A model generated the notes under the pieces. The model was not told the origin of the DNA, ran no database searches, and worked only from the letters and a program-made list of their open reading frames with translations. This document shows, piece by piece, positions 17,525 through 26,682 of a stretch of 64,000 nt of DNA (its first letter is position 1; each line of letters opens with the position of its first letter). Source of the stretch: Sphingomonadales bacterium (GTDB taxonomy: Bacteria; Bacteroidota; Bacteroidia; UBA7662); NCBI GenBank assembly GCA_016872215.1, contig VHAX01000007.1, positions 1 to 64,000 of the forward strand, read 5' to 3'. The position numbers and the translations under genes were made by a program.

Positions 17525-18413
17525 GTACCAGAAGTCGCTGGCAGAGCTCCATTTGGTGGTCTTCATCTGGGGGTTTACGGCGATTCTGGGTAAGCTGATC
17601 AGCCTATCTGCCCTCGATCTTACCCTATACCGGATGCCCGTGGCCCTAATGGCGATGATGGCCCATACCCACTGGCGCACCGGCCTCCCGATCCTACCCC
17701 TTCGGGCCCGCATGGCACTTTGGGGAACAGGGCTCATCATAGCGTTGCATTGGCTAACCTTCTACCATGCTATAAAGATTTCCAATATTTCGGCAACTCT
17801 GGCTGGTTTTTCTTCGGGTGCCTTCTTTGCGGCCCTCTTCGAACCACTGATCGAGCGAAGGAGGGTGAGCCGATACGAAATTGGCTTAGGCCTGGTGGCC
17901 ATCGCAGCGCTCTATCTCATTTTTCAGGCTGAATCAGCTTATGCGGGGGGTATGCTGATAGCGGTATTTTCAGCCTCCCTTTCCGCCCTGTTCGCCGTAC
18001 TCAACGGACGATTTGCGCGTATTTATCCCCCTTCGGCCGTGGCAATACACGAAATGGCTGGCGGCTGGCTGGGTATCGTACCCATATGGCTGTTGATGGG
18101 GACTACGGGTGGTGGCTTCCAAACCCCAACCGTACAAGATGCCGGGTGGATAATGATACTCTCCCTTTTATGCACAGCCTATCCATTTCTAGCCAGCATC
18201 CGACTCATGAAACAAATCACGGCCTTTACGCTCGTTCTCACGGTCAACCTGGAGCCTTTGTATGGCATTGTCTTTGCGCGACTGATTTTTGGGGAATCCG
18301 AGCACATGAGCGGCTCCTTCTATTTCGGCACCATTCTGATCCTCCTGAGCCTATTGCTCAATGGATGGATCAAAAGCCGCCAAAAACCGACTACACCAGA
18401 CGCGATCGCTTGA
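17508..18413 (+). CDS. EamA/DMT family drug-metabolite transporter
   Basis: A 301-residue membrane protein with ten hydrophobic segments arranged as two EamA repeats. The first repeat opens AELHLVVFIWGFTAILGKLI and the second follows the AESAYAGGMLIAVFSASLSA stretch. The ending VNLEPLYGIVFARLIFGE is a common EamA signature. Transporters of this superfamily export amino acids, metabolites or drugs, and the substrate cannot be read here. There is no nearby ATG; I use the GTG at 17508 (TTG at 17511 is the alternative), which overlaps the LptF/G end by 17 bp and suggests coupling. The last 23 bp overlap the convergent DUF58 gene. Confidence 0.85.
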   Translation: MLRLSKYQKSLAELHLVVFIWGFTAILGKLISLSALDLTLYRMPVALMAMMAHTHWRTGLPILPLRARMALWGTGLIIALHWLTFYHAIKISNISATLAGFSSGAFFAALFEPLIERRRVSRYEIGLGLVAIAALYLIFQAESAYAGGMLIAVFSASLSALFAVLNGRFARIYPPSAVAIHEMAGGWLGIVPIWLLMGTTGGGFQTPTVQDAGWIMILSLLCTAYPFLASIRLMKQITAFTLVLTVNLEPLYGIVFARLIFGESEHMSGSFYFGTILILLSLLLNGWIKSRQKPTTPDAIA

Positions 18414-19302
18414 GCAGATAGGGCATCAGAATCTGTGCAAAGCCCAGATTGGCGTCGGCTTCGATAAAATCGATTCGGTATTGCCGGCAGCGCAACATAA
18501 GCTCCTTTCGGAAATCGGTGGCTCTTTTGCGATAAGATTCCTGAATTCCTATTGGATTGAGACGCACCTCTTCGCCCGACTCCATATCCACAAACACGTG
18601 TGGACGATTTTCATAGTCGAGCTGCAGCTCCAGAGGCTTGTCGACCACATGAAACAAGAGTACCTCGTGCTTGTTGTAGCGGAGATGACCCAGCGCCGCA
18701 TACAAATTTTCCTGGGTGGCGGAGGGTTCGAACATATCCGAAAACAGGATGATGAGCGAGCGTGGCGGGGCCGTGTCGGCTACCTCATGCAGGGCCTGTA
18801 CGGCTCGGGTGCCGTGTTGCGGCGTGGGCTGCCCCAAAGCGGATTCGAGTTGGGCCAGTAGCAGTTTGTGGTGGGCTGCGTGTCCCCGGGCCCGAAGCGA
18901 CAAGTTCACCTGTTCGTCGAACAAGGTGAGACCCACCGCATCGCGCTGACGTTTGAACAGGTTCATCAGGGCAGCGCAGGCATAGACAGAGAAGCGGATT
19001 TTGCTGCGGCTGTTTTCGGGAAAATACATAGAGGCTGAGGTGTCCACAACCAGTTGGCAACGCAGATTGGTTTCTTCTTCATATCGCTTAACATACAGTC
19101 GGTCGCTACGGGCAAACAATTTCCAGTCGATATTGCGGGTCGACTCACCGGTGTTGTAGAGTCGGTGTTCGGCAAATTCCACCGAAAAACCGTGGTATGG
19201 ACTTTTATGAAGGCCAGTGATGAACCCCTCCACCACCTGCCGGGCCAGGAATTCCAGTTTGTCGATGCCCTCCAGAGTTTTCAGATCGAGTGTTTCTGCC
19301 AT
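18391..19302 (-). CDS. DUF58 domain protein (von Willebrand A-like)
   Basis: A 303-residue cytosolic protein. It carries the DUF58 signature YNTGESTRNIDWKLFARSD (about residues 57-75) followed by a von Willebrand A-type fold with the metal site DTSASM near residue 93 and a later LIILFSDMFEP strand. DUF58 proteins usually work with a MoxR-family AAA ATPase, but no moxR is adjacent here: upstream lies a decayed methyltransferase gene. I start at the ATG at 19302 (MAETLDLKTLEGIDKLEFLA), the conserved beginning of the family; the longer frame is not supported. It may be cut off from its usual partner by the surrounding decay. Confidence 0.88.
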   Translation of the reverse strand: MAETLDLKTLEGIDKLEFLARQVVEGFITGLHKSPYHGFSVEFAEHRLYNTGESTRNIDWKLFARSDRLYVKRYEEETNLRCQLVVDTSASMYFPENSRSKIRFSVYACAALMNLFKRQRDAVGLTLFDEQVNLSLRARGHAAHHKLLLAQLESALGQPTPQHGTRAVQALHEVADTAPPRSLIILFSDMFEPSATQENLYAALGHLRYNKHEVLLFHVVDKPLELQLDYENRPHVFVDMESGEEVRLNPIGIQESYRKRATDFRKELMLRCRQYRIDFIEADANLGFAQILMPYLLKRSRLV

Positions 19303-19519
19303 GTCCCAAAAATACAGCAAACTCCCAAGCGATAAGCCCCAAATTCTGTGATCTATGGGGATCACTTGGCAATCAAAAATTATTATGCTGAATCGTACAG
19401 GAACATGTCCGGAAATTATTCCATGACACCAAATCGTTCGCTCCGGCGCGCGTACCCTGTACTCCCACCCCGACGTACTGAACGTGCGCCGTTCGTTGCA
19501 AGCCAATGAAATCTAGAGG

Positions 19520-20486
19520 TTTGTGAACCTGCGCAACCAAACCAAATCGGTGGCCGTGCCTGGCGCGCTCAATAGCACACAGTGGAATGGGCAGCTAACT
19601 GGCACCGCCGCTGGTTCGACCAAAACACGCTAATGCATGGCCGCTGTTGTATGCATCGGGTGACCGCATGCCAGACGTAATCGCCGATTTATATGATCAA
19701 ACCGTGGTGCTTCAAGTGCTGATCAGTGAGAGTGATCGTCTCCTTCTTATCCTGAAATCGGTACTCTTCGAGGCGGGCTTCAAACACCTTTATCTATAGC
19801 AAAAAAGTTATACACGGTACCTTGAAGGGCTCCAGCAAGACTCGGGGTGGCGCACCCATTCCAAATCAGAATACCCCAACCTCATCCGGAAGCATGACTG
19901 TCTATTAGAAATGGATCCTTTGGTTGGACAAAAAACAGGGTTTTTTCTCGACCAGCGTGAAAACCGGTGAATAGTTGGATAATACAACCAAAATCGATGT
20001 GAACTCAATGCATTCAGCAATACTGGAGGTTTCAGCGTATACGCCCTCAAAGGAGGCACCCAATCGGTCCGGTCGATTAGTCACACCGCAACGTCCTGTT
20101 AAACAATCTTCAGATATCCCATCGGGCCATAACCGCCGATTGTTTTGATTTTCTGTAGCAGTCTGATTCAGGCGAATACGATCTTATCATACTCGATTCA
20201 CCGGTATTTGCTAAAAAAACAGGGGCGGTTCCCAATGCCCTACAAGCTCAATGAGTTAATCCTCGAGACTATGAGAAAAATCGCACCAGGCAGTCTGTAG
20301 TTAAGCTTCAGTTGTTCGCAAGTTATTGAACCAATGCTTTTCCGTAAAATGCTCTTTGGTGCAGCGGTCGATGCCCGCCGACAGGTAAGACTACTTCAGT
20401 ATCTGAGAAAACCCGCTGACCATCCTGTCGATATCGGGCATACAGAGGGTGAATACCTTAAAGGTTGGCTCATAGCTGTCGATTAA
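19520..20486 (+). pseudogene. decayed rlmI/rlmK-type class I rRNA methyltransferase
   Basis: No open frame of useful length survives, but reading the plus strand in shifting frames recovers family blocks in the right order: RMPDVIADLYDQTVV (about 19666-19710), VGQKTGFFLDQRENR (about 19922-19966), NAFSNTGGFSVYALKGGT (about 20008-20060), YDLIILDSPVFAKK (about 20180-20220), and finally HPVDIGHTEGEYLKGWL with a TAA at 20484-20486. These match RlmI-type enzymes (xGQKTGFFLDQRxNR, NxFxYTGGFSVYAL, LDPPxFAK, HPxxxYHxEGEYLKG). At least three frameshifts and several stops break it. Even conserved residues have drifted, for example PP to SP in the catalytic motif. The N-terminal PUA-like part is poorly recognisable, so the left boundary is approximate. 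Confidence 0.82.
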
Positions 20487-20543
20487 ATCTGTTTAATCCT
20501 ATTCTCACCCGCACCCCATGGCCGCGGTTTATTTGGAATTCTA

Positions 20544-20571
20544 CAAAAAAAAGCGCGCTCTTGTGCGCCTT
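20544..20571 (-). terminator. probable rho-independent terminator after secDF
   Basis: Read on the minus strand: AAGGCGC, a short loop, GCGCGCTT, then a run of eight T residues. The stem has one G-G mismatch. It begins 22 bases beyond the secDF stop codon, as expected for a terminator of that gene. Confidence 0.5.
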
Positions 20572-20592
20572 GTATTTTATGGAATCAAAAAA

Positions 20593-23500
20593 TCACTTTG
20601 ACTTACGCTTATTGAACCAATTATCGGTATCCACAACCAGCGACGAGGCCACGAAAATGGAGGAATAAGTCCCGACTACTAATCCCACGAGCAGGGCAAA
20701 TGAGAAGCCTTTAATTATCTCGCCACCAAACAAGAACAACACCAGAACAACCATAATGGTGGTTAAGGCAGTAATGATCGTTCGGCTCAACGTATCATTC
20801 AGGGCAGTGTTGATGATCTTCTGATTTTCCGAAACATGGTGAACCCCAAGGTATTCACGTAAGCGGTCAAACACCACCACCGTATCATTAATGGAGTAAC
20901 CCACAATAGTGAGAATCGCAGCTATAAAGGCCTGGTCGACCTCCATACCAAAGGGCATAAATTTCCAGAACAGGGAGAACACAGCCAAAACCACCAGCAC
21001 ATCATGCAACAGCGCCACTGATGCACCGATTGAGTAATTGAGTTTGCGGAAACGAAGCAGGATATAAAGTCCGATCACCAAAATAGAAACCACGATCGAC
21101 AAAACTGCTGAGGTCTTGATGTCGTCAGCAATGGTTGGGCCCACCTTTTGAGAACTCAAAATATGCTTGTCGCGGAAGGTTCCAAAATCGACCTTGCTAC
21201 CCAGTATAGGACTTAAACCCTCAAATACTTTACGTTGCACCTGCTCATCAATCTCCTCTCCTTTTTGACCGATTAAATATGAAGTGGTGACCTTAAACTT
21301 AGTATTGCTGCCAAAAGTTTTCACCTCAGGTGCTGAGGTCAGTGGTCCAGCCAAGGAAGCCCTTATTTCCGTTGATTTTTGTCCCTGCGGCACCTCAATG
21401 ATATAAGAACGCCCACCCTTGAAATCAACACCAAGGTTGAAACCCTGAGCAAACATGCTGATCAATCCGGCTACTATTACGGCACCAGAAATGCCGTACC
21501 ACAACCTACGGCGACCAAGAAAATCAATGTTGAGGTTACTAAACAGACGCATACTCCAACCCGTACCAAAACTCACCGACCTGTTCTTCTCCGCCATATA
21601 ATCAATGATCAGTCGACTGATAAAAATCGCACTGAAGAGCGAACAGAGAATACCTACAATGAGTGTTGTGGCAAAACCCCGTATGGGACCCGTACCAAAT
21701 GAATAAAGAATGATACCAGTCAGGAGGGTCGTTACGTTCGCATCAATAATCGATGAATAGGCATTTTTGAATCCGTCCGCAACGGCCATCCGCATGCTCT
21801 TACCCCCCGACAATTCCTCGCGAATACGTTCAAAAATCAACACGTTGGCATCCACCGCCATACCGATTGTGAGCACGATACCTGCAATACCGGGGAGGGT
21901 TAATACAGCCTGAAGGGATGCCAATACACCAAAAATGAAAAACACGTTGGCCAAAAGGGCGACGTTAGCCACCACACCCGCGCGGGCATAATATGCAGCC
22001 ATGAACAAAAGAACGCAGAGCATTCCGGCAACAATAGACCACAGGCCGGAACTGATGGCCTCTGCGCCCAAACTTGGACCAACTATAGCTTCTTCAATGA
22101 TTCGCGCGGGTGCAGGCAATTTACCCGCCTTCAGAATATTGGCAAGGTCTTTCGCCTCGTCGACCGTAAAATTGCCGCTGATGGACGACATGCCACCACT
22201 GATTTCGGAGCGAACCGTCGGATAAGAATAAACATAGTCATCCAATACAATGGCTATACTTCTTTCAATGTTATCCGCTGTCATGCGCCTCCAGGTTTTG
22301 GCACCCTCAGGGTTCATAGTCATGCTCACCTCAACCTGACCCATGTTGTCGAGTGACTCCCGCGCATCGGTAATCACATCCCCTTCCAATGGTGCACGAG
22401 AATCATTGGAACGCATTTTCACCGCGATTAAATCCAAAAAGCGTTCGCCCTCGCCCCTACCCTTAACGGTCCAAAGAAGACGCAGGTTTCTCGGCAGAAG
22501 TGCACGCACATCCTGACGGGCAAAAATGGCGTTGACCTTGGCAGTATCGCGTGCGTTCGAAGTGCCAATTACAGGACCCTTTACAGATCGTGAACTACCG
22601 TCGCGTTCCTGGGTCACGGCTGGCATCATCAGGGAAAACAATGGGTTCTCCAAACGAGTCCGGGCCATACTCTTGCTAGTATCAGAATCCGCAGCGGTAT
22701 CTGCCTTGGCCAGCTGTTTCATTAAGTCATTATTGTCCGACGTGTCGGATTCTGTGCGGGCGCTTGAGTCGGTCGACATTTCACCCGTAGCGGCTAATAC
22801 AGCCAAGGCTGAGTCCTCCGCACTTGTGCTGCGCTTTTTCTCCTCACCCAAAAGCTTGTTTACATCAAAAATGCGCTGGATGATGTCGGCATTTTCATAA
22901 GTCTCCCAAAATTCCAGTTTGGCGGTACCCTGAAGCAGTTTGCGCACACGCTCCGGGTTGTCGACACCCGGTAGCTCTATGATGATGCGACCTGTACCCT
23001 GCTGACGTTGAATGTTTGGCGAGGTAACCCCGAATTTGTCGATACGCGTACGAAGAATATTAAAGGAACGATCGATGGCTCCATCAGTCTCGGCCCGGAT
23101 CACATCAATAATCTCCTCATCGCTGCTGTTGAAGGTGATACGGCCTTGGTTTTCTCGGGTAGCGAAAACGGCCGACAAACGGGCACCGCTGCTCACTTCC
23201 TTCCAAGCCTGCCCAAACAGCGTCACGAAATCGCTCTGGCTGCTGCTCTGCCGGAGCTCGGCCAGTTCCATTGCTTTGTTAAAGGTGGCGTCCTTACTAA
23301 AATTACTGAGCGCGCGCACCACCTCCGAAACCGACACCTCCATAATCACGTTCATCCCCCCTTGAAGGTCAAGCCCCAGGTTGAGCTTATGCTCTTTGAT
23401 TTGCTGAAAGGTAAACTTCCGTATACCCATATTCAAGACTTCTACATCGGAGATAGAGTCGAGATAGGCCTTCTCTCGGGCGCTGTCGCCCTTGGCATAT

Positions 23501-23610
23501 TTCTTCGCACGATTTAGGTAGATTCCCTCCAGAAAACTGAAGCTCAGCTGATAGAGGCACACCACCAAAAAGGCGTACACCAAAAATTTAACAGCTCCTT
23601 TGCTTTTCAT
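20593..23610 (-). CDS. secDF: protein translocase subunit SecDF (fused SecD-SecF)
   Basis: A 1005-residue fusion of both RND-type accessory subunits of the Sec translocon. The SecD half has LGLDLQGGMNVIMEVSV near residue 80, the P1 periplasmic domain, and FERIREELSGGKSMRMAVAD with DANVTTLLTGIILYSFGTG in the membrane part (about 600-660). The SecF half starts with FNLGVDFKGGRSYIIEV near residue 725 and ends with NDTVVVFDRLREYLG and the final helices. Twelve membrane segments are expected. SecDF pulls preproteins across the inner membrane using the proton gradient. A serine/threonine/aspartate-rich stretch (about residues 265-310) lies inside the P1 domain, as is common in Bacteroidota. Confidence 0.96.
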   Translation of the reverse strand: MKSKGAVKFLVYAFLVVCLYQLSFSFLEGIYLNRAKKYAKGDSAREKAYLDSISDVEVLNMGIRKFTFQQIKEHKLNLGLDLQGGMNVIMEVSVSEVVRALSNFSKDATFNKAMELAELRQSSSQSDFVTLFGQAWKEVSSGARLSAVFATRENQGRITFNSSDEEIIDVIRAETDGAIDRSFNILRTRIDKFGVTSPNIQRQQGTGRIIIELPGVDNPERVRKLLQGTAKLEFWETYENADIIQRIFDVNKLLGEEKKRSTSAEDSALAVLAATGEMSTDSSARTESDTSDNNDLMKQLAKADTAADSDTSKSMARTRLENPLFSLMMPAVTQERDGSSRSVKGPVIGTSNARDTAKVNAIFARQDVRALLPRNLRLLWTVKGRGEGERFLDLIAVKMRSNDSRAPLEGDVITDARESLDNMGQVEVSMTMNPEGAKTWRRMTADNIERSIAIVLDDYVYSYPTVRSEISGGMSSISGNFTVDEAKDLANILKAGKLPAPARIIEEAIVGPSLGAEAISSGLWSIVAGMLCVLLFMAAYYARAGVVANVALLANVFFIFGVLASLQAVLTLPGIAGIVLTIGMAVDANVLIFERIREELSGGKSMRMAVADGFKNAYSSIIDANVTTLLTGIILYSFGTGPIRGFATTLIVGILCSLFSAIFISRLIIDYMAEKNRSVSFGTGWSMRLFSNLNIDFLGRRRLWYGISGAVIVAGLISMFAQGFNLGVDFKGGRSYIIEVPQGQKSTEIRASLAGPLTSAPEVKTFGSNTKFKVTTSYLIGQKGEEIDEQVQRKVFEGLSPILGSKVDFGTFRDKHILSSQKVGPTIADDIKTSAVLSIVVSILVIGLYILLRFRKLNYSIGASVALLHDVLVVLAVFSLFWKFMPFGMEVDQAFIAAILTIVGYSINDTVVVFDRLREYLGVHHVSENQKIINTALNDTLSRTIITALTTIMVVLVLFLFGGEIIKGFSFALLVGLVVGTYSSIFVASSLVVDTDNWFNKRKSK

Positions 23611-23777
23611 AAAACTCTAATTTTTAAATGGTTAATTATAAATTGTAAATGATAGTTATTAATGATGAATTTTTAATAATAAATGATTAATTATAAACAA
23701 TAAAATTCCAAATCTAGGGATGAGTGATTCCCGGTTTACGAATCTTTGTGGGGAATTCCAGGGGAATTCGGGGTCGA
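23611..23777. promoter_or_regulatory. very AT-rich leader and candidate secDF promoter
   Basis: About 90 bases of nearly pure A/T with short TTAATGATTAAT-like motifs lie between secDF and a TAGATTTG element (23709-23716, minus strand) that fits TAnnTTTG. If this is the -7 box, secDF has a leader of about 90 bases. No matching -33 element was seen. Confidence 0.35.
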
Positions 23778-24311
23778 TCAGGGTGCCTGGGCGGGCATAA
23801 TGCAGGTGAACCAGGTGCGCAAGCGCAGGGCTCGTTGCCATAAGCGGCTGATATGCCTGGTGGTGTAGCGCTGATCGTTGATGCTGTGGAATCTGCATCG
23901 TTGCAGGTCTTGAAAAGACCAGTTAAGGACAGCTGTTGAAGAGGGCGAACCCAGTAGAACACCCGTAGGCAGATAGGTCGTATGGGCCGCCGAAAAGAAT
24001 AAAGGACTTGGTGCAGGAAGGGCCGGTTCGTCGGAGTCAGATTTTTGACCCGGGCCAGAATTATTGCTGGAGCCGGAACTTATATCAGAATTAGATCCTG
24101 GATCAGAATCGGAATTTTGATCTGATATAGAATTTTGATCCGGGCCTGATTCTTGTCTGGTGTTCGTCTCTGCACCCGCTGCTAACAGTATAGGTGAATG
24201 TCTTTTCGTGTTCTCCTCAGAGAAATGACTTTGCTTCCATCCACCCCACGATCCAAGAAGACCTGGTAATAAGAGCAACCATACCCATACTGACAAATTT
24301 CTTTTCGTCAT
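23778..24311 (-). CDS. hypothetical exported protein with a Ser/Asp/Asn-rich segment
   Basis: A 177-residue frame that I do not recognise. It opens with a plausible signal peptide (MTKRNLSVWVWLLLLPGLLG). It then has a low-complexity region rich in Ser, Asp, Asn and Gly (about residues 52-95), built from imperfect repeats of the units DQNS, DPGSNSD and GPGQKSD, also visible as repeated GATCC/GGGCC-type blocks in the DNA at about 24040-24165. The C-terminal 60 residues are rich in arginine and tryptophan with no known motif. It sits alone between secDF and the divergent ABC-F gene. It could be a real orphan lipoprotein-like gene or a chance frame in a repetitive stretch. Confidence 0.4.
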   Translation of the reverse strand: MTKRNLSVWVWLLLLPGLLGSWGGWKQSHFSEENTKRHSPILLAAGAETNTRQESGPDQNSISDQNSDSDPGSNSDISSGSSNNSGPGQKSDSDEPALPAPSPLFFSAAHTTYLPTGVLLGSPSSTAVLNWSFQDLQRCRFHSINDQRYTTRHISRLWQRALRLRTWFTCIMPAQAP

Positions 24312-24404
24312 TTTTTAAAGAGAAGAGGTGCGAAGATAAGAAATAAAGAGTACAAACAGAAAAACCGCCTTAAAATCCGGATATTCGCACCCAAAATCGA
24401 GAAC

Positions 24405-26027
24405 ATGTTGCAGGTGTCGGGGGTAACTCTAAAATTTGGAAAACGCGTACTGTTTGAGGATGTAAACCTCAAATTCGCACAGGGAAATTGCTACGGAATT
24501 ATAGGGGCGAATGGGGCCGGGAAGTCGACCTTCCTCAAGATTCTTTCAGGTCAGCAAGAGGCCAGTTCCGGGCATGTTTCCATAACGCCGGGCGAACGAA
24601 TGGCCGTGCTAAAGCAGAATCACTATGCATTCGACGATTTTCCGGTATTGGAGACGGTAATCATGGGCCACAGGGAGCTATATGACCTCATGAAAGAAAA
24701 GGACACCCTCTATGCCAAGGCCGATTTTAATGATGCGGATGGCATCAAATCGGGTGAACTTGAGCAACGATTTGCGGAGATGAATGGCTGGAATGCGGAA
24801 AGCGATGCCGCGAGCCTGCTCAGCAGCCTTCAGATTCCTGAAGAGTTGCACAACCGACTGCTCAGAGAACTTGACAGCCGAAAAAAAGTGCGGGTGCTGC
24901 TGGCTCAGGCCCTATATGGCAATCCGGATATTTTGTTGCTCGACGAGCCTACGAACGACCTCGATTTGGAGACCATCGACTGGCTGGAGAATTTTCTGGC
25001 AGATTATCCACACGTAACCCTGGTGGTGAGTCACGACCGCCACTTCCTCGATGCAGTTTGCACGCACGTAGTGGATGTTGATTTCGGGAAAATGAATATC
25101 TACTCGGGCAACTACAGCTTCTGGTATGAATCGAGCCAGCTAGCCATGCGCCAGAAGGCCGATCAGAATAAAAAGCTTGAGGACAAAGTGCGTGAACTTC
25201 AGGAGTTCATCAGCAGATTCAGCGCCAACGCATCCAAATCCAAACAGGCCACCAGCCGCAAGAAAGCATTGGATAAGATTAACTTGGAGGAAATCAAGCC
25301 ATCCAATCGAAAGTACCCCGCTATTCTATTCAATCAGATGCTGCGCGAAGCGGGCGACCAGATCCTAGAGGTGAATAACCTTTCGGCTTCGGTGGATGGA
25401 ACGGTATTGTTTTCTGGTCTCGATTTTCAGGTTAACAGGGGCGATAAAATCTGCATCCTTTCGCGCAACAGCCTGGCCGTTTCGGCCCTCTACCGAATTC
25501 TCGCAGGTGAACTCCAACCCACTTCGGGTGAAGTACGCTGGGGTGTGACCGTGCATAAGGCCTACCTGCCGGCCGACAACTCGCAGTATTTCGATGGCAA
25601 AAACCTGAATCTGGTCGACTGGCTTCGCGAGTATTCACCAGGTGAAAAGGACGAGCAATTTATCCGCGGGTTTTTAGGCAAAATGCTGTTCTCAGGCGAA
25701 GAAGTGCTCAAATCCTGCACGGTACTCAGCGGGGGCGAAAAAATGCGCTGTATGTTCAGCCGGATGATGCTGCAACAAGCCAATGTTCTCCTTATGGATG
25801 AACCCACCAACCACCTCGATCTGGAGTCGATTACAGCCCTCAACAATGGCCTGAAAGAGTATAGGGGCACGGTGCTCTTCACCACCCACGACCACACGAT
25901 GGCACAAACCGTAGCCAACCGCGTGATTGAAATCGGACGCTTCGGGTACCTCGACAAGCTTATGGATTTCGACGAATACATGCACAGCAAAGCCCTGATT
26001 GAGCAAAGAGCCGCGCTGAATGCATAG
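24405..26027 (+). CDS. ABC-F family ATPase (YbiT/YkpA-like), second ATP site degenerate
   Basis: A 540-residue protein with two ABC domains in one chain and no membrane segments, as in ribosome-associated ABC-F factors. Domain 1 has a normal Walker A (GANGAGKST, about residues 36-44) and Walker B (ILLLDEPTNDLD), but its signature reads ELDSRKKVRVLL instead of LSGGE. The linker (about residues 245-300) is charged and helical (KKLEDKVRELQEFISRFSA). Domain 2 has a normal signature (LSGGEKMRC) and Walker B (VLLMDEPTNHLD), but where Walker A should be it reads LSRNSLAVSALYR, without the GK(S/T) lysine. ABC-F proteins act on ribosomes, in translation factor or antibiotic protection roles. The exact role is unknown. 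Confidence 0.9.
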   Translation: MLQVSGVTLKFGKRVLFEDVNLKFAQGNCYGIIGANGAGKSTFLKILSGQQEASSGHVSITPGERMAVLKQNHYAFDDFPVLETVIMGHRELYDLMKEKDTLYAKADFNDADGIKSGELEQRFAEMNGWNAESDAASLLSSLQIPEELHNRLLRELDSRKKVRVLLAQALYGNPDILLLDEPTNDLDLETIDWLENFLADYPHVTLVVSHDRHFLDAVCTHVVDVDFGKMNIYSGNYSFWYESSQLAMRQKADQNKKLEDKVRELQEFISRFSANASKSKQATSRKKALDKINLEEIKPSNRKYPAILFNQMLREAGDQILEVNNLSASVDGTVLFSGLDFQVNRGDKICILSRNSLAVSALYRILAGELQPTSGEVRWGVTVHKAYLPADNSQYFDGKNLNLVDWLREYSPGEKDEQFIRGFLGKMLFSGEEVLKSCTVLSGGEKMRCMFSRMMLQQANVLLMDEPTNHLDLESITALNNGLKEYRGTVLFTTHDHTMAQTVANRVIEIGRFGYLDKLMDFDEYMHSKALIEQRAALNA

Positions 26028-26216
26028 GTCGACTTTGGAATCCTGAGGTTTCGCATCCGAAAGAACCCAATCCACGTGAATGGCTTTTGAATCATTGCTG
26101 ATTCGCAACAGCAAAACGCAAAAATCCCGGAACTTTTAACGTCTGTTTTTTGTTACTGATTTTTTCTAATCATCACAGAAATAATCAGAGCCTTTGCCCT
26201 TACAAACTAAAAGAAC

Positions 26217-26630
26217 ATGGATGAAATCGAAATTCAGGAACCCCCAGTCAAAAAACCCAAGACCCGGGTAAGCAAATCCGTTCAACGGAAACTGAAGGAA
26301 TCGCTACAAGCGGAAGGTCAGGTGGTAGTACATTGCAGTCTTAGACCACCAGTTTTCGGTACCCTTATCCGAATCTGGAAATCAACATTTCTGATTCCCA
26401 AAGGCACAGATCTTCGTTGTCCCATGCTATATTGGGAAAACATCACCCTCCATCCCCGTTGGATGAAGATTCCGGGGGGAAAAGGGCACCGCTTTACCCT
26501 CATATTCGCCCCACTTCCTTCCTCCTGCACCCTATTCAATCTGGAAGAAATCATCCCGGAGCCGGGTGGATTCTCAATTCAAAACATCAGCAGGAATGAC
26601 TCGGATGTATACCATGTCGAATTGGACTAA
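26217..26630 (+). CDS. conserved-looking hypothetical protein
   Basis: A 137-residue soluble protein without a signal peptide or membrane segment. I do not recognise a named domain, although I have an impression of a Bacteroidota family with an RIWKSTFLI core. The basic N-terminus (VKKPKTRVSKSVQRKLKES) is followed by a compact, beta-rich region: PPVFGTLIRIWKSTFLIP, then PMLYWENITLHPRWMKIPGG, then FTLIFAPLPSSCTLFNLEEI and a PEPGGFSIQNISRN ending. The regular alternation of strands and prolines suggests a folded domain under selection. It stands alone, with 189 bp upstream, and converges on the symporter gene. Confidence 0.65.
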   Translation: MDEIEIQEPPVKKPKTRVSKSVQRKLKESLQAEGQVVVHCSLRPPVFGTLIRIWKSTFLIPKGTDLRCPMLYWENITLHPRWMKIPGGKGHRFTLIFAPLPSSCTLFNLEEIIPEPGGFSIQNISRNDSDVYHVELD

Positions 26631-26682
26631 TTCAAATACCAGCAGAGCACCGATTATTATTCGCATACCACCAAAAGGACAA

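Noticed and set aside
20098-20106. GTTAAACAA, similar to the sigma-factor operator half-site
   Set aside because: It is a single partial copy inside the decayed rlmI region, with no pair and no promoter nearby.
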